Notes: a model not told the origin generated them from the sequence alone. A stretch of 64,000 nt of DNA from Micromonosporaceae bacterium (GCA_020027875.1 JAHRHA010000037.1:1-64000), one strand, 5' to 3'; shown: positions 43,248 through 52,551, counted from the first letter of the stretch. Numbers and translations: made by a program.

Positions 43248-43619
43248 TCACGTCCACTGGAGCACGCGCTTTCGCCACGCGTACAGAAGGCCCAGCGCCA
43301 GCACCCCGACGAAGATGCCCATCTCCACCACCGCGGTCATGCCGAAGCCAGGGTCGTCAAAGATCACCGCCCACGGGAACAGGAAGACGGCCTCCACGGC
43401 GAACAGGACATAGAGGTACGCGTAGACGTAGTACCGGATCTGCGCCTGCGCCCAGTCGCCCCCGACCGGGTCCAGCCCGCACTCGTAGGTCGTCGACTTC
43501 GCCGCACTGGGGCGGTTGGTCCTCAGCAGCCGGTTGGCCGTCATCGCGACAAGAAAGAACAGCACCCCGACGGCGAGAAGCAGCCCGAGCGTGGCGTACG
43601 AGCCTAGGTATCCGCCCAC
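43248..43619 (-). CDS. nuoA: Complex I subunit A
   Basis: NuoA is a three-helix subunit at the heel of the complex. The 123-residue product has the conserved loop [14 protein letters not shown] and the acidic pair in [20 protein letters not shown]. It begins at GTG 43619. It is the first gene of the nuoABCH run; no strong promoter was identified upstream. Confidence 0.93.
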   Translation of the reverse strand: MGGYLGSYATLGLLLAVGVLFFLVAMTANRLLRTNRPSAAKSTTYECGLDPVGGDWAQAQIRYYVYAYLYVLFAVEAVFLFPWAVIFDDPGFGMTAVVEMGIFVGVLALGLLYAWRKRVLQWT

Positions 43620-43802
43620 GCCCGAAGCCTAGTCCCAGAAGATCGCCCGAACCAGGCGCGCCCGCACCGAGTCGGGTGCACGACTACGCGGCTGTCATCG
43701 ATCGCGGCTCTCGCGCGCGTCTTGGTGGATACAGGACGGGTTTACCGACGACTACGCTTACCCGTCCTGACCCGCACCTGCGAGCATTCGAGATTGGCGC
43801 CC

Positions 43803-44328
43803 ATGGAGACACTGGTTGACGAGTACGAACGCTTCGTTCGCACTCGCACGCCTGCGCTGTTGCGCTCCGCCTACCTGTTGACGGGCGATCAGCACCTGGC
43901 CGAGGACCTGGTGCAGGAGGCCCTCTCCCGTACCCACCGGGCCTGGCGACGCCTGCACGAGACCGGCAACGCAGAGGCGTACACCCGCAAGATCATGTAC
44001 CACACCCAGGTGTCGCTGTGGCGCCGGCGCAGGGTGGCCTTGTCGTTTCCCGGCGACCTATCCGACGTGGCCGGTCAGAGCACGGACGACCACGCCCATG
44101 CGACCACGTGCGGGTGGCCCTTGAGCGAGCGCTGAGCACACTGAGCCCACGTCAGCGGGCCGTCATCGTGCTCCGCTACTTCGAGGACCGAACCGAGACC
44201 GAGGCGGCAGACCTGCTGGGAGTCGCCGTGGGCACCGTAAAGGCCCAGACGGCGCGGGCGCTGGATCGCCTGCGTGCCTCGCTCCCGAGCTCGGCGAGCT
44301 CCTGGCCACGGATGGAGCCGGGCGATGA
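43803..44328 (+). pseudogene. SigE-family ECF sigma factor, frameshifted
   Basis: The first frame (from METLVDEYERFVRTRTPALL) covers sigma region 2, with HLAEDLVQEALSRTHRAWRR. Near 44107 the similarity jumps to another frame, VRVALERALSTLSPRQRAVI through LGVAVGTVKAQTARALDRL, which is region 4. A further one-base loss near 44286 would restore the ending ELGELLATDGAGR and a TGA that overlaps the next ATG. Each step is explained by one missing base. Either the gene is decaying or the sequence carries errors here. Confidence 0.75.
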
Positions 44329-45280
44329 CAGACCGCCACGAGAATCTGCGCACCGCACTGACCGAGATCGCACAGCGGGTTGACTCCGTCGACCTCTACG
44401 ACCGCGCGTTCGCCCGGTCCAGCCAGATCGGCCGACGACGCGCGGCAGCCACGGTCTTCGCGGCCGCCGCCGCGGTGGTTCTCATCAGCGCCGGAGCGTG
44501 GCAGATCCTGCCCCGCACCAGCTCGGCGCCGCAGCCACCCGCATCACCCGGCCTTCCATCGCCGACCGGGTTGGCGACACCCACACCGACCTCAACCCCG
44601 GCCGCCGACCCGACCCGCGGACTAGGAAAGGCCACGCTCCGGTTTCCGGCCTGGCCGAGAGTCGGCGACCTGGGGCAATGCTCGACCGGCCCGGTGGCGC
44701 TAGTCGAGGGCACCCACGCGGACAACACGAAGGGCGTGCAGATACACCTCGCCTCGGCCACCCTCACCCAGCTCGACGGTGCCCCCATGTACATTGCGGT
44801 CGTCGCCTGTACTCCCATCTCAACCAGTGGCGCACGTTCAGGTGGAACGGTGCGCGGTTCGCGCAGACCGGGGGCCCGACCACGTTCTTCGCTGACACCT
44901 CCGTGGCCGACGTCTCGGCAACCGCTAGCCGCCTCGTGTTCCAGCCAGCCGACGCCGGGTGTCGCATTGGCACGATGACTCTCACGGTGACCAACAATGG
45001 ACCACAGGCAGCCTCGGACGTCAGCGCGGCCGTCATGCTCCCCGCCGTAGCGGAGCCGGACGAACAATGCCAAATACCGCCGGACCAGGGATATCAGAGC
45101 GTGCTGGCCCGGGTCGGGACGTTGGCGCCCGGCGAGAGCCGCGCGGTGACGGTGACCGTGATTGCCGGAGAGCCCATCGACACCCCACTCGTCCTCGACC
45201 AGCCGTACTACATCGCGGAACTGCGAACCGGCGATCAGCGCTACCCGAAGACCGCCCACTTCGTGATCGAATGGCGCTAA
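44325..45280 (+). pseudogene. Membrane-anchored partner of the sigma factor, frameshifted
   Basis: The N-terminal frame (MTDRHENLRTALTEIAQRVD) has a cytoplasmic part, one membrane helix (ATVFAAAAAVVLISAGAWQI) and a Pro/Thr-rich linker. It continues to about 44809. The extracellular domain then resumes in another frame (YSHLNQWRTFRWNGARFAQT), with MTLTVTNNGPQAASDVSAAV and the end at 45280. One missing base near 44809 explains the break. The layout is that of genes commonly found after SigE-family sigma genes. Its function is unknown. Confidence 0.7.
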
Positions 45281-45283
45281 AGT

Positions 45284-45354
45284 CCCCGTCGATCAAGGAC
45301 TTATGGCTGTGGTTTGGATCTCACATCACGGCCATGGGTTCTTGATCGGCGGGG
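45284..45354 (+). terminator. Terminator after the sigma/regulator pair
   Basis: A 14-bp stem with one G-T pair (45284-45297 with 45341-45354; arms ccccgtcgatcaag and cttgatcggcgggg) encloses an inner atggc/gccat stem. It begins 3 nt after the stop codon. Confidence 0.7.
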
Positions 45355-45471
45355 AGCAGTCGTGCCCCCGACAGAGGATAGGGGTGCCGACGTAGGCTCA
45401 CAGGTGTAAGAAGAGCAAGGTCGGCGCGGCTGGCGGCGTCGGCGCTAACCGGCCCCAAGGAGGCCTCAACC

Positions 45472-47316
45472 GTGACCAAGAAGGTCCAGCAACTGGATCG
45501 AGTGGTCATCCGCTTCGCCGGAGATTCAGGCGACGGCATGCAGCTCACCGGCGACCGCTTCACATCGGAAACCGCGCAGCTCGGCAACGACATTTCCACG
45601 CTGCCAAACTTCCCAGCTGAGATTCGCGCGCCCGCCGGAACACTGCCGGGTGTCTCCAGTTTCCAGGTGCATTTCGCCGACTTCGACATTCTGACCCCAG
45701 GTGACGCGCCCAACGTGCTCGTCGCCATGAATCCGGCCGCGCTCAAGGCGAATCTCGCTGACCTGCCGGGCGGCGCCGATATCATCGTCAACACCGACGA
45801 GTTCACCAAGCGCAACCTCGTCAAGGTCGGCTACGACGCCAATCCGCTCGAGGACGGTTCCCTCGACCGGTGGGTGGTGCACCCCGTCGGTCTTACCTCC
45901 ATGACCGTGGGCGCCCTCGCCGACCACGACATCTCCAAGAAGGACGCCGAGCGGGCTAAGAACATGTTCGCGCTCGGCCTGCTCTCCTGGATGTACTCGC
46001 GGCCATACGCCTCGACCATCACGTTCCTCGAACGCAAGTTCGCGGCCCGACCAGAGTTGGTGGCGGCGAACATCGCCGCATTCAAGGCCGGCTGGAACTT
46101 CGGCGAGACGACCGAGGACTTCGGCGTCCGCTACGAGGTGAAGCCGGCAAAGATGTCCCCCGGCAACTATCGCAACATCACCGGCAACGTCGCGCTCGCG
46201 CTCGGCCTGGTGGCCGCCGGCGTCCGCGCCAAGTTGCCCGTTTTCCTCGGGGCCTACCCGATCACTCCGGCCAGCGACATCCTGCACGAGCTGAGCAAGC
46301 ACAAGCGATTCAACGTCACCACGATGCAGGCCGAGGACGAGATCGCCGCCATCGGTGCGGCCCTGGGCGCCGCGTACGGGGGGGCTCTCGGCGTCACCAC
46401 GACCAGCGGTCCCGGCATCGCGCTCAAGGGCGAGACCATCTCGCTCGCCATCGCGCTGGAGCTGCCGCTCCTCATCGTCGACGTTCAACGGGCCGGACCC
46501 TCCACCGGCATGCCCACCAAGACCGAACAGGCCGACCTGAACATGGCGCTCTTCGGCCGGCACGGAGAGGCCCCGGCCGCCGTCATTGCTCCCTGCTCCC
46601 CTTCCGACTGCTTCTACGCGGCGATCGAGGCGGCCCGGATCGCGCTGACCTACCGCACGCCGGTGCTGCTGCTGTCAGACGGCTACATCGCCAACGGCTC
46701 CGAACCATGGCTGCTCCCCGATGTGTCCGATCTGCCGGATCTCCGGGTCGAGTTCGCGGCGACACCGAATGGTGAGGACGGGACCTTCCTGCCCTACCTG
46801 CGCGACCCGCACACCCTGGCCCGTCCGTGGGCTGTGCCGGGCACACCGGGTCTGGAGCACCGCATCGGCGGGCTTGAGAAGGCCGACCGGACCGGGGACA
46901 TCTCCTATGACCCGGCTAACCACGACTTCATGGTGCGGACCCGGGCGGCCCGCATCGAAGCCATCGAGGTACCGGACATAGAGGTCGACGACCCCGACGG
47001 CGCGGCCTCGGTGCTCGTGCTGGGCTGGGGTTCGACGTACGGCCCGATCGGCGCCGCCTGCCGTGCGTTGCGGCAGCGCGGCCTGCCGGTAGCCCAGGCT
47101 CACCTGCGTCACCTGAACCCGATGCCGAAGAACCTGGAGTCGGTGCTCAAGCGTTACGGCCGCGTCGTGATCCCGGAGATGAATCTCGGCCAGCTCGCCC
47201 ATGTCATCCGGGGCCGCTACCTCGTCGACGCGATCCCCTACAACCAGGTGCGCGGCCTGCCGTTTACGGCCGCCGAACTCGAGTCGATGTTGGAAGACGT
47301 GGTCAAGAATGTCTGA
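45472..47316 (+). CDS. korA: 2-oxoacid:ferredoxin oxidoreductase, alpha subunit (gamma-alpha fusion)
   Basis: KorA with KorB converts a 2-oxoacid (probably 2-oxoglutarate) and CoA to the acyl-CoA, reducing ferredoxin. The 614-residue protein has the gamma domain first (VVIRFAGDSGDGMQLTGDRF, about 1-190). The pyrimidine-binding alpha domain follows, with LGAYPITPASDILHELSK and TTSGPGIALKGETISLA, then the C-terminal domain. The GTG start has AAGGAGG 8 nt upstream. It overlaps korB by 8 nt and lies close to the nuo genes. Confidence 0.93.
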   Translation: MTKKVQQLDRVVIRFAGDSGDGMQLTGDRFTSETAQLGNDISTLPNFPAEIRAPAGTLPGVSSFQVHFADFDILTPGDAPNVLVAMNPAALKANLADLPGGADIIVNTDEFTKRNLVKVGYDANPLEDGSLDRWVVHPVGLTSMTVGALADHDISKKDAERAKNMFALGLLSWMYSRPYASTITFLERKFAARPELVAANIAAFKAGWNFGETTEDFGVRYEVKPAKMSPGNYRNITGNVALALGLVAAGVRAKLPVFLGAYPITPASDILHELSKHKRFNVTTMQAEDEIAAIGAALGAAYGGALGVTTTSGPGIALKGETISLAIALELPLLIVDVQRAGPSTGMPTKTEQADLNMALFGRHGEAPAAVIAPCSPSDCFYAAIEAARIALTYRTPVLLLSDGYIANGSEPWLLPDVSDLPDLRVEFAATPNGEDGTFLPYLRDPHTLARPWAVPGTPGLEHRIGGLEKADRTGDISYDPANHDFMVRTRAARIEAIEVPDIEVDDPDGAASVLVLGWGSTYGPIGAACRALRQRGLPVAQAHLRHLNPMPKNLESVLKRYGRVVIPEMNLGQLAHVIRGRYLVDAIPYNQVRGLPFTAAELESMLEDVVKNV

Positions 47317-48418
47317 GATTCAGGGGGCTTCGCCCCCCGAACGCCCCCGAACTGCGCGGAACCGGACTTCGTCCGGCGCTGACTCCGGACGCCAGGGCGT
47401 AGCCCTGACGCTGACCGCGAAGGACTTCAAGTCCGACCAGGAGGTGCGCTGGTGCCCCGGCTGCGGGGACTACGCCATCCTCGCGGCCGTGCAGAGCTTC
47501 ATGCCTGAATTGGGCATTCCGAGGGAGCGGATCGTCTTCGTCTCCGGCATCGGGTGCTCGTCGCGGTTCCCGTACTACATGAACACATACGGGCTGCACT
47601 CGATCCACGGGCGAGCGCCGGCGATCGCGACCGGCCTGTCCGTATCGCGGCCTGATCTGCAGGTATGGGTAGTGACCGGCGACGGTGACGCTCTCTCGAT
47701 AGGCGGTAACCACCTCATCCACGCGCTGCGCCGCAACGTCAATCTCAAGATTCTGCTGTTCAACAACCGGATCTACGGCCTGACGAAGGGGCAATACTCG
47801 CCGACGTCGGAGCTTGGCAAGGTCACCAAGTCCACCCCGGCCGGATCGGCGGACTCGCCGTTCAACCCGATCTCGCTGGCGCTCGGCGCCGAGGCCAGCT
47901 TCGTCGCCCGTACGATCGACTCGGACCGCAAGCACCTGCAGGGCGTACTCCGGTCTGCGGCCAACCACCAGGGTTCGGCGTTCGTAGAGATCTACCAGAA
48001 CTGCAACATCTTCAACGACGGCGCGTTCGATCTGCTCAAGGAGCCGGACACCCGCGATGCCGCGCTGATCCGACTGGAGCACGGCAGCCCGATCACGTTT
48101 GGCACGGACGGAGAGTTCTGCGTCGTCCACCCACCCGGCGGCTTCGGGCTCGAGGTGCGCGAAACCGCTTCTGTCTCTCCGACGGAGATCGTGGTGCACG
48201 ATGAGACTGTGACCGAACCGGCGTACGCGTTTGCGCTCTCCCGGTTGCCGGCGCTGGATCTGTCCCATACACCGGTTGGCGTGTTCCGCAAGGTGTCCCG
48301 GCCGAGTTACGACGCCTTGGTACGGACGCAGGTGCAGGAGGCGGCGGCGAAGGTCACCGACCCTGAGCGGGAGTTCGCCTCCCTCCTCAGCAGCGGCGAC
48401 ACCTGGACGATCATCTAA
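47309..48418 (+). CDS. korB: 2-oxoacid:ferredoxin oxidoreductase, beta subunit
   Basis: KorB binds thiamine diphosphate. The 369-residue protein has WCPGCGDYAILAAVQ (Cys49, Cys52), VSGIGCSSRFPYYMNTYG and the TPP/Mg motif VVTGDGDALSIGGNHLIHAL (from Gly124) with NN at 152-153. ATG 47309 is the only reasonable start. The first 35 residues are unlike the family and are coded by three consecutive small hairpins (47323-47407). No separate ferredoxin gene is next to it. Confidence 0.92.
   Translation: MSEIQGASPPERPRTARNRTSSGADSGRQGVALTLTAKDFKSDQEVRWCPGCGDYAILAAVQSFMPELGIPRERIVFVSGIGCSSRFPYYMNTYGLHSIHGRAPAIATGLSVSRPDLQVWVVTGDGDALSIGGNHLIHALRRNVNLKILLFNNRIYGLTKGQYSPTSELGKVTKSTPAGSADSPFNPISLALGAEASFVARTIDSDRKHLQGVLRSAANHQGSAFVEIYQNCNIFNDGAFDLLKEPDTRDAALIRLEHGSPITFGTDGEFCVVHPPGGFGLEVRETASVSPTEIVVHDETVTEPAYAFALSRLPALDLSHTPVGVFRKVSRPSYDALVRTQVQEAAAKVTDPEREFASLLSSGDTWTII
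47323..47407 (+). repeat. Three consecutive 6-bp hairpins at the korB 5' end
   Basis: Perfect stems with 3-nt loops follow each other: GGGGGC-ttc-GCCCCC (47323-47337), CCGGAC-ttc-GTCCGG (47362-47376) and CAGGGC-gta-GCCCTG (47393-47407). All lie in frame within the korB N-terminal extension. Confidence 0.7.
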
Positions 48419-48439
48419 CCTCGGCCGCCCGCCCGTCTC

Positions 48440-48505
48440 TCGTCGATCTAGGGCTTACCGACGCGAGTTGATCTCCGTTGACGTCGCTAGTCCCTAGATC
48501 GACGA
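48440..48505. terminator. Bidirectional terminator between korB and the cyclase gene
   Basis: A perfect 14-bp stem (48440-48453 with 48492-48505; arm tcgtcgatctaggg) lies between convergent genes. The 38-nt loop can form a short gcga/tcgc stem. The arm repeats that of the tuf terminator. Confidence 0.75.
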
Positions 48506-48524
48506 AGAGGGTGAGGGCCGGGGG

Positions 48525-51245
48525 TCAGAAGGTCGGCAGCGAGAGGTCGGCGGTCGGGTCAGTGTCTACCGAGAGTCGGACGAGCGCGTGCGTGAGGTCC
48601 GGGTGCTCCACGGCGAGGGCGTACGCGGTGGCCTCGGCAAGGGTCATCGCGGCCCCTTCCCCGTATGCGTTATCGAAAGCCGCGTCGCCCATGATGTGGC
48701 GCACCGCCGACTCGTGCCGCCGCCCCATCGGACCGATGGCGCCCTGGTGTGAACGCAGCCGCGCCCGGGCCGCTTGGGAGGCCCCGAAGAGGGTCGCCGC
48801 CTGCGTCATCTCGCCGCCGAGCGCGCATCGCACCGCCATCGCGGTCAGCGCCTCGCAGGCCGCCCAGTGGTAGCCATTGGTCATCCGGAACCGCAGGGCC
48901 ACGACGATGTGGTCGTGCGCGGCGATGAGGTCCCCGCGTGACAAGGCGACGAGGCCAAGCAGCATGTCGATGCTGCGCCGGCCGCGCTCGGTGGGATGCG
49001 TCGACGCGGCCGCCCGTGCGGCGCCCAGCTCGGTCGCGGCCTCGGCCAGCGAGCCACGCCTCCACAGCAGCTGGGCTAGGCAGAAGACGGCTGGCAGGGC
49101 CTCGGCGTCGACATGGCGCGAATGGGCCCAGTCGATAACGTCGCGGCAGGCCCGCTCGGCCTCGTCCTCGCGCCCGAGTGCGACAAGGGCCTCACCCCGG
49201 CACGCGCTCACTCGGGCGATCATGGACGCGTGGCCGCTGCGCCACGCCGCCTCCTCGGCCTGCACGAGCAGGCGCAACTGCTCGCCGAACTCACCATCGG
49301 CACCGGCGTGTCGGGCGTAGACGTGGTAGGCCACGGCCAGCTCGTTCGCCGGCACCTCCTCGCCTGTCGAAGGGAGTTTCTCGAACAGCCGGAACAGCCA
49401 CAACCGACCCTCCCGGGCCAGACCGCGCTCCCGCCACCAGTCGTCAAGCTGCACGGCCAGGCGCAGACCGTCGCGGACCCTTCCCGCCGTCACACACCAG
49501 TGCAGGCAGGCGCGCACCTCCGCGGCGAGTTGGTCGAGCGGGTAGGTCGAGAGCGTCACGGGTTTGCCCTCGGCATCGGTCTGGACGAGCTCGACGGCGT
49601 GCAGTGCCCAGGCTAGATGCCGGTCCCGCGCGGCCGACTCCTCGCCGGCGGCGAGGAGCGCCCGCGCGGCGAACGCCCGAATCGGCTCCAGGATCCGGTA
49701 ACTGAGATCGGCCTTCGTCGGTCCCGGCTCGGCGACGACGAGTGACTTGTCGACCAGAACGGCCAGCCGGTCAAGCGCGGCGGCGCCCGCCACCCACTCC
49801 ACGGTGGCGAGGTCGACCGAACCAGCGAAGACAGACAGCTGACGCAGCAACGACGCTGCCTCGGGCGGCAATGTGCGGTACGACCAGGCCACGGTCGCGC
49901 GCAGCGTGCTGTGACGGTGCCGGCCGACGCCCACGATGGCGAATTCGCCAGTGTGGGGGCCGCCGGCGTCGAGGGTGCCAAGCAAGTCGTCGAGCCGGTC
50001 TGCGAGCTGCGCCGCCGAGAAGAGGCGCAGGCGAGCGGCGGCCAGCTCCAGAGCGAGCGGCAGCCCGTCCAGGCGCTCCGCCACGCGCAACAGATCGGTC
50101 ATCTCCTCGTCGCCGGCGGGCCGGCCGCCTCTGGCCGCCTCCGCCCGGTCGAGCAGCAACGCCACGGCGTCGGGCGGGCCGCCCCCATTCGGCGTGGCCA
50201 CGCTCATCGGCGGGATCCGCCAGACCAGTTCGCCCGCAGCCCCGAGCGGCTCGCGGCTGGTGGCGAGGACCCGTACACCCGTACCCGCAGCCAGCAGCCG
50301 GCCCACCACCGGGTTGACCGCGCTCAAGTGTGCGTCGCAGGTGTCGAGGAACAGGAGGAGGCTCCGGGACGCGGCGTACTCCGCGATGGTCTCAAGGATC
50401 GGGCGACCGGGCTCTGGTCGTACGCCCAGCGCTTCGGCCACGGCGACCGCGACGAGGTAGGGGTCGGTCACCGCAGCGAGGTCAACGAACCAAACACCGT
50501 CATCGAACGACGCGACCGCGTCGCCGGCGATCGCGAGGGCCAAGCGGGATTTGCCGGCTCCGCCGGGCCCGACGACCGTGACGAGGCGATGGGCGGCGAG
50601 CAGCGCGCCGAGGTGGACGCGCTCGCCGGAGCGTCCGACGAAGCTCGCGGCCGGCGCCGGAAGGTTGTGGGCCACAGCCGCGAGCGTGCGCGGCCGCGGG
50701 AAGTCGCGCTCCAGCCCATCCGCCACGAGCTGGAACAGCCGCTCGCGTCCGTCAAACCCGCGCAGCTGGTAGAGCCCGAGGTCGAGCAGCGATGCGTCGG
50801 CCGGCAGGTCCACGGCGAGCCGGGCGGTTGAGGCGGAGCAGAGCACCTGACCACCGTGGGCAGCAGAGGCGACCCGGGCCGCGCGGTGCACCTCCGGCGT
50901 GGCGTACTCGCCGCCGGCCGGCTCGGCGAAGCCCGAGTGAAGGCCCATCCTGACCTTGGGGCGCGCCGCCGGGTTGGGCCACTCGTGGCTGGTGAGGGTC
51001 TTCTGCGCCTCCGCGCACGCCCGAATTGCCGCGTTCGCGTCTGGAAAGGCCGCGAAGACCGAATCGCCCTCAGTGAAAAGCGCCACACCATCCCCCGCGC
51101 TGAGGGCGCGACGGAGTATCTGCCGGTGCTCGGCCAGCACGGGCCGGTAGTCGGCACCGAGCAGCTGCGCCAACCGGGTCGATCCCTCTATGTCCGTGAA
51201 GAGGAACGTCACCAGTCCACTTGGCAGGTCGAGCATGGCCGACAC
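48525..51245 (-). CDS. Class III adenylate/guanylate cyclase fused to an AfsR/LuxR-type ATPase and TPR-like region
   Basis: The open frame is much longer, but GTG 51245 with GGAGG 7 nt upstream gives a sensible 906-residue protein. Residues 8-175 are a class III cyclase domain: LFTDIEGSTRLAQ with Asp18, FTEGDSVFAAF with Asp61, and VRMGLHSG. Both metal aspartates are present. Residues 200-500 form an NTPase with P-loop VVGPGGAGKSRL (226-233), LLFLDTCD and LATSREPLG. The rest is helical repeats. Unlike mycobacterial relatives, it has no C-terminal DNA-binding domain. The nucleotide product is not known. Confidence 0.85.
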   Translation of the reverse strand: MSAMLDLPSGLVTFLFTDIEGSTRLAQLLGADYRPVLAEHRQILRRALSAGDGVALFTEGDSVFAAFPDANAAIRACAEAQKTLTSHEWPNPAARPKVRMGLHSGFAEPAGGEYATPEVHRAARVASAAHGGQVLCSASTARLAVDLPADASLLDLGLYQLRGFDGRERLFQLVADGLERDFPRPRTLAAVAHNLPAPAASFVGRSGERVHLGALLAAHRLVTVVGPGGAGKSRLALAIAGDAVASFDDGVWFVDLAAVTDPYLVAVAVAEALGVRPEPGRPILETIAEYAASRSLLLFLDTCDAHLSAVNPVVGRLLAAGTGVRVLATSREPLGAAGELVWRIPPMSVATPNGGGPPDAVALLLDRAEAARGGRPAGDEEMTDLLRVAERLDGLPLALELAAARLRLFSAAQLADRLDDLLGTLDAGGPHTGEFAIVGVGRHRHSTLRATVAWSYRTLPPEAASLLRQLSVFAGSVDLATVEWVAGAAALDRLAVLVDKSLVVAEPGPTKADLSYRILEPIRAFAARALLAAGEESAARDRHLAWALHAVELVQTDAEGKPVTLSTYPLDQLAAEVRACLHWCVTAGRVRDGLRLAVQLDDWWRERGLAREGRLWLFRLFEKLPSTGEEVPANELAVAYHVYARHAGADGEFGEQLRLLVQAEEAAWRSGHASMIARVSACRGEALVALGREDEAERACRDVIDWAHSRHVDAEALPAVFCLAQLLWRRGSLAEAATELGAARAAASTHPTERGRRSIDMLLGLVALSRGDLIAAHDHIVVALRFRMTNGYHWAACEALTAMAVRCALGGEMTQAATLFGASQAARARLRSHQGAIGPMGRRHESAVRHIMGDAAFDNAYGEGAAMTLAEATAYALAVEHPDLTHALVRLSVDTDPTADLSLPTF

Positions 51246-51549
51246 TGTTGAACCTCCGCCCCCCTTGGAAGTTCTCGCTTGTTCCGCTGGAAGTCCAACG
51301 AGCGTGCTCTGCTGTTTCCGCTCAAAATCCAACGGAACACGGGCATTATCCTGCCGCACTAGGTCAACCTCCAGCCATCGGCGAAACGGCCTCCTTGGGC
51401 TGGCCCAAGGTCGAACGCAGGGCCCAAGGTCGAACTGCTTCGGTAACGACGGGACACGGGGCTCGTTCGCGGGCTGTTCAACAGATACCGTCGCCGACAG
51501 GCCACTATCCGCGCCCCACCAGCGGCTGGCCATCGGCGATACTCGACGC
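51246..51549. promoter_or_regulatory. Divergent region with a near-identical direct repeat
   Basis: These 304 nt separate the cyclase gene from the transglycosylase gene. Two 23-nt direct repeats, differing at a few positions (51278-51300 and 51312-51334, period 34), contain TTCCGCT and TCCAACG. They lie 33-89 nt upstream of the cyclase start. The sequence ggataat on the minus strand (about 51350) could be a -10. No gene is supported here. Confidence 0.4.
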
Positions 51550-52446
51550 ATGGGCCTGGGGGACGGCGACGATACGCGCCAGACGACAGAACTCGAAGCG
51601 CCCACGGCCACCTTAGACGAGGCGCAGCCGCGGGCCGGGGATGAATCGCCGGCCGCGCACAGGCGGGGGCCAGGGCTGTTGTTGCCCGTGGTCGTCTTCG
51701 TGGCGCTGCTGACTGCGGCGGCCCTCGTGGGCCGGTATGTCGTGCCGGCGGGCGGCCCCGACCCCGGCGCGGTCCCTCCCGCTCCAGCGGCGCTGCCCGG
51801 TGCCACCGGTCCGGCGGCGGGGCCATCGCCGACACTGACGTTGCCGCCCCTGCCGACCCCACCCGTCCGCCCGGCCGACGCACTGGCGGACTGGGCCGCC
51901 CGGGTCGGCGGGGTGGTGGGGGTGCCCGTGGTGGCCGTCCAGGCGTACGGGTACACACAACTGCTCATGCAGGAGGCCGATCCGCAGTGCCGCCTCGGCT
52001 GGACCACCTTGGCGGGCATCGGAGAGGTGGAGTCGCGGCACGGGCAGGCCGGGGGAGCGGTCCTGGAACCGAGCGGTCGCTCCGCGCCGGTCATCGTCGG
52101 TCCCATCCTGGACGGTAAGGGCGGGCGAGCACTGGTCCAGGACACGGACGCGGGTGCCTTCGACGGCGACGCGACATACGACCGCGCGATGGGACCGATG
52201 CGGCTGACGCCTAGCACATGGCGGGGGCACGCAATCGACGCCGACGCGGACGGCATCCTCGATCCCTACGACATCGACGACGCGAGCCTGGCCCTCGCCC
52301 GCCTGCTGTGCTCGGGCACCGAGGACCTGGGGCGGAAGGCGGGCTGGAACGCGGCGATCGGCCGCCTCCACCCGGGCGATGCTTACGCGCGCTCGGTCTT
52401 CGAGGCGGCCAATAGTTACGGCCAGCGCACTCGAGACATTGGGTGA
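51550..52446 (+). CDS. Membrane-anchored lytic transglycosylase-like protein
   Basis: The product is 298 aa. A cytoplasmic N-terminus is followed by one membrane helix (LLLPVVVFVALLTAAALVG, residues 43-61) and a Pro/Ala-rich linker. The SLT-like domain has WTTLAGIGEVESRHG (probable catalytic Glu161), MGPMRLTPSTWRGHAIDADA and DPYDIDDASLALARLLC. The fold suggests cleavage of peptidoglycan glycan strands outside the membrane. The start is uncertain, because the frame stays open upstream and no clear ribosome site is seen. Confidence 0.82.
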   Translation: MGLGDGDDTRQTTELEAPTATLDEAQPRAGDESPAAHRRGPGLLLPVVVFVALLTAAALVGRYVVPAGGPDPGAVPPAPAALPGATGPAAGPSPTLTLPPLPTPPVRPADALADWAARVGGVVGVPVVAVQAYGYTQLLMQEADPQCRLGWTTLAGIGEVESRHGQAGGAVLEPSGRSAPVIVGPILDGKGGRALVQDTDAGAFDGDATYDRAMGPMRLTPSTWRGHAIDADADGILDPYDIDDASLALARLLCSGTEDLGRKAGWNAAIGRLHPGDAYARSVFEAANSYGQRTRDIG

Positions 52447-52551
52447 CTGCCGGACAGCATCGCGACAAGCTCATCCGAGCGATTCGGCACTAACCGTTCC
52501 TACCACCCGTCCACCGTTGTCGACACGGTCGACAGCCGGCAAGCTGGTGAC

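Noticed and set aside
45380-45471. Riboswitch or separate small gene upstream of korA
   Set aside because: No conserved fold or convincing frame could be identified; only an ordinary leader with a good ribosome site.
51246-52256. N-terminal extension of the cyclase gene to 1243 aa
   Set aside because: It would overlap the transglycosylase gene on the other strand, has no similarity, and the GTG at 51245 has an excellent ribosome site.
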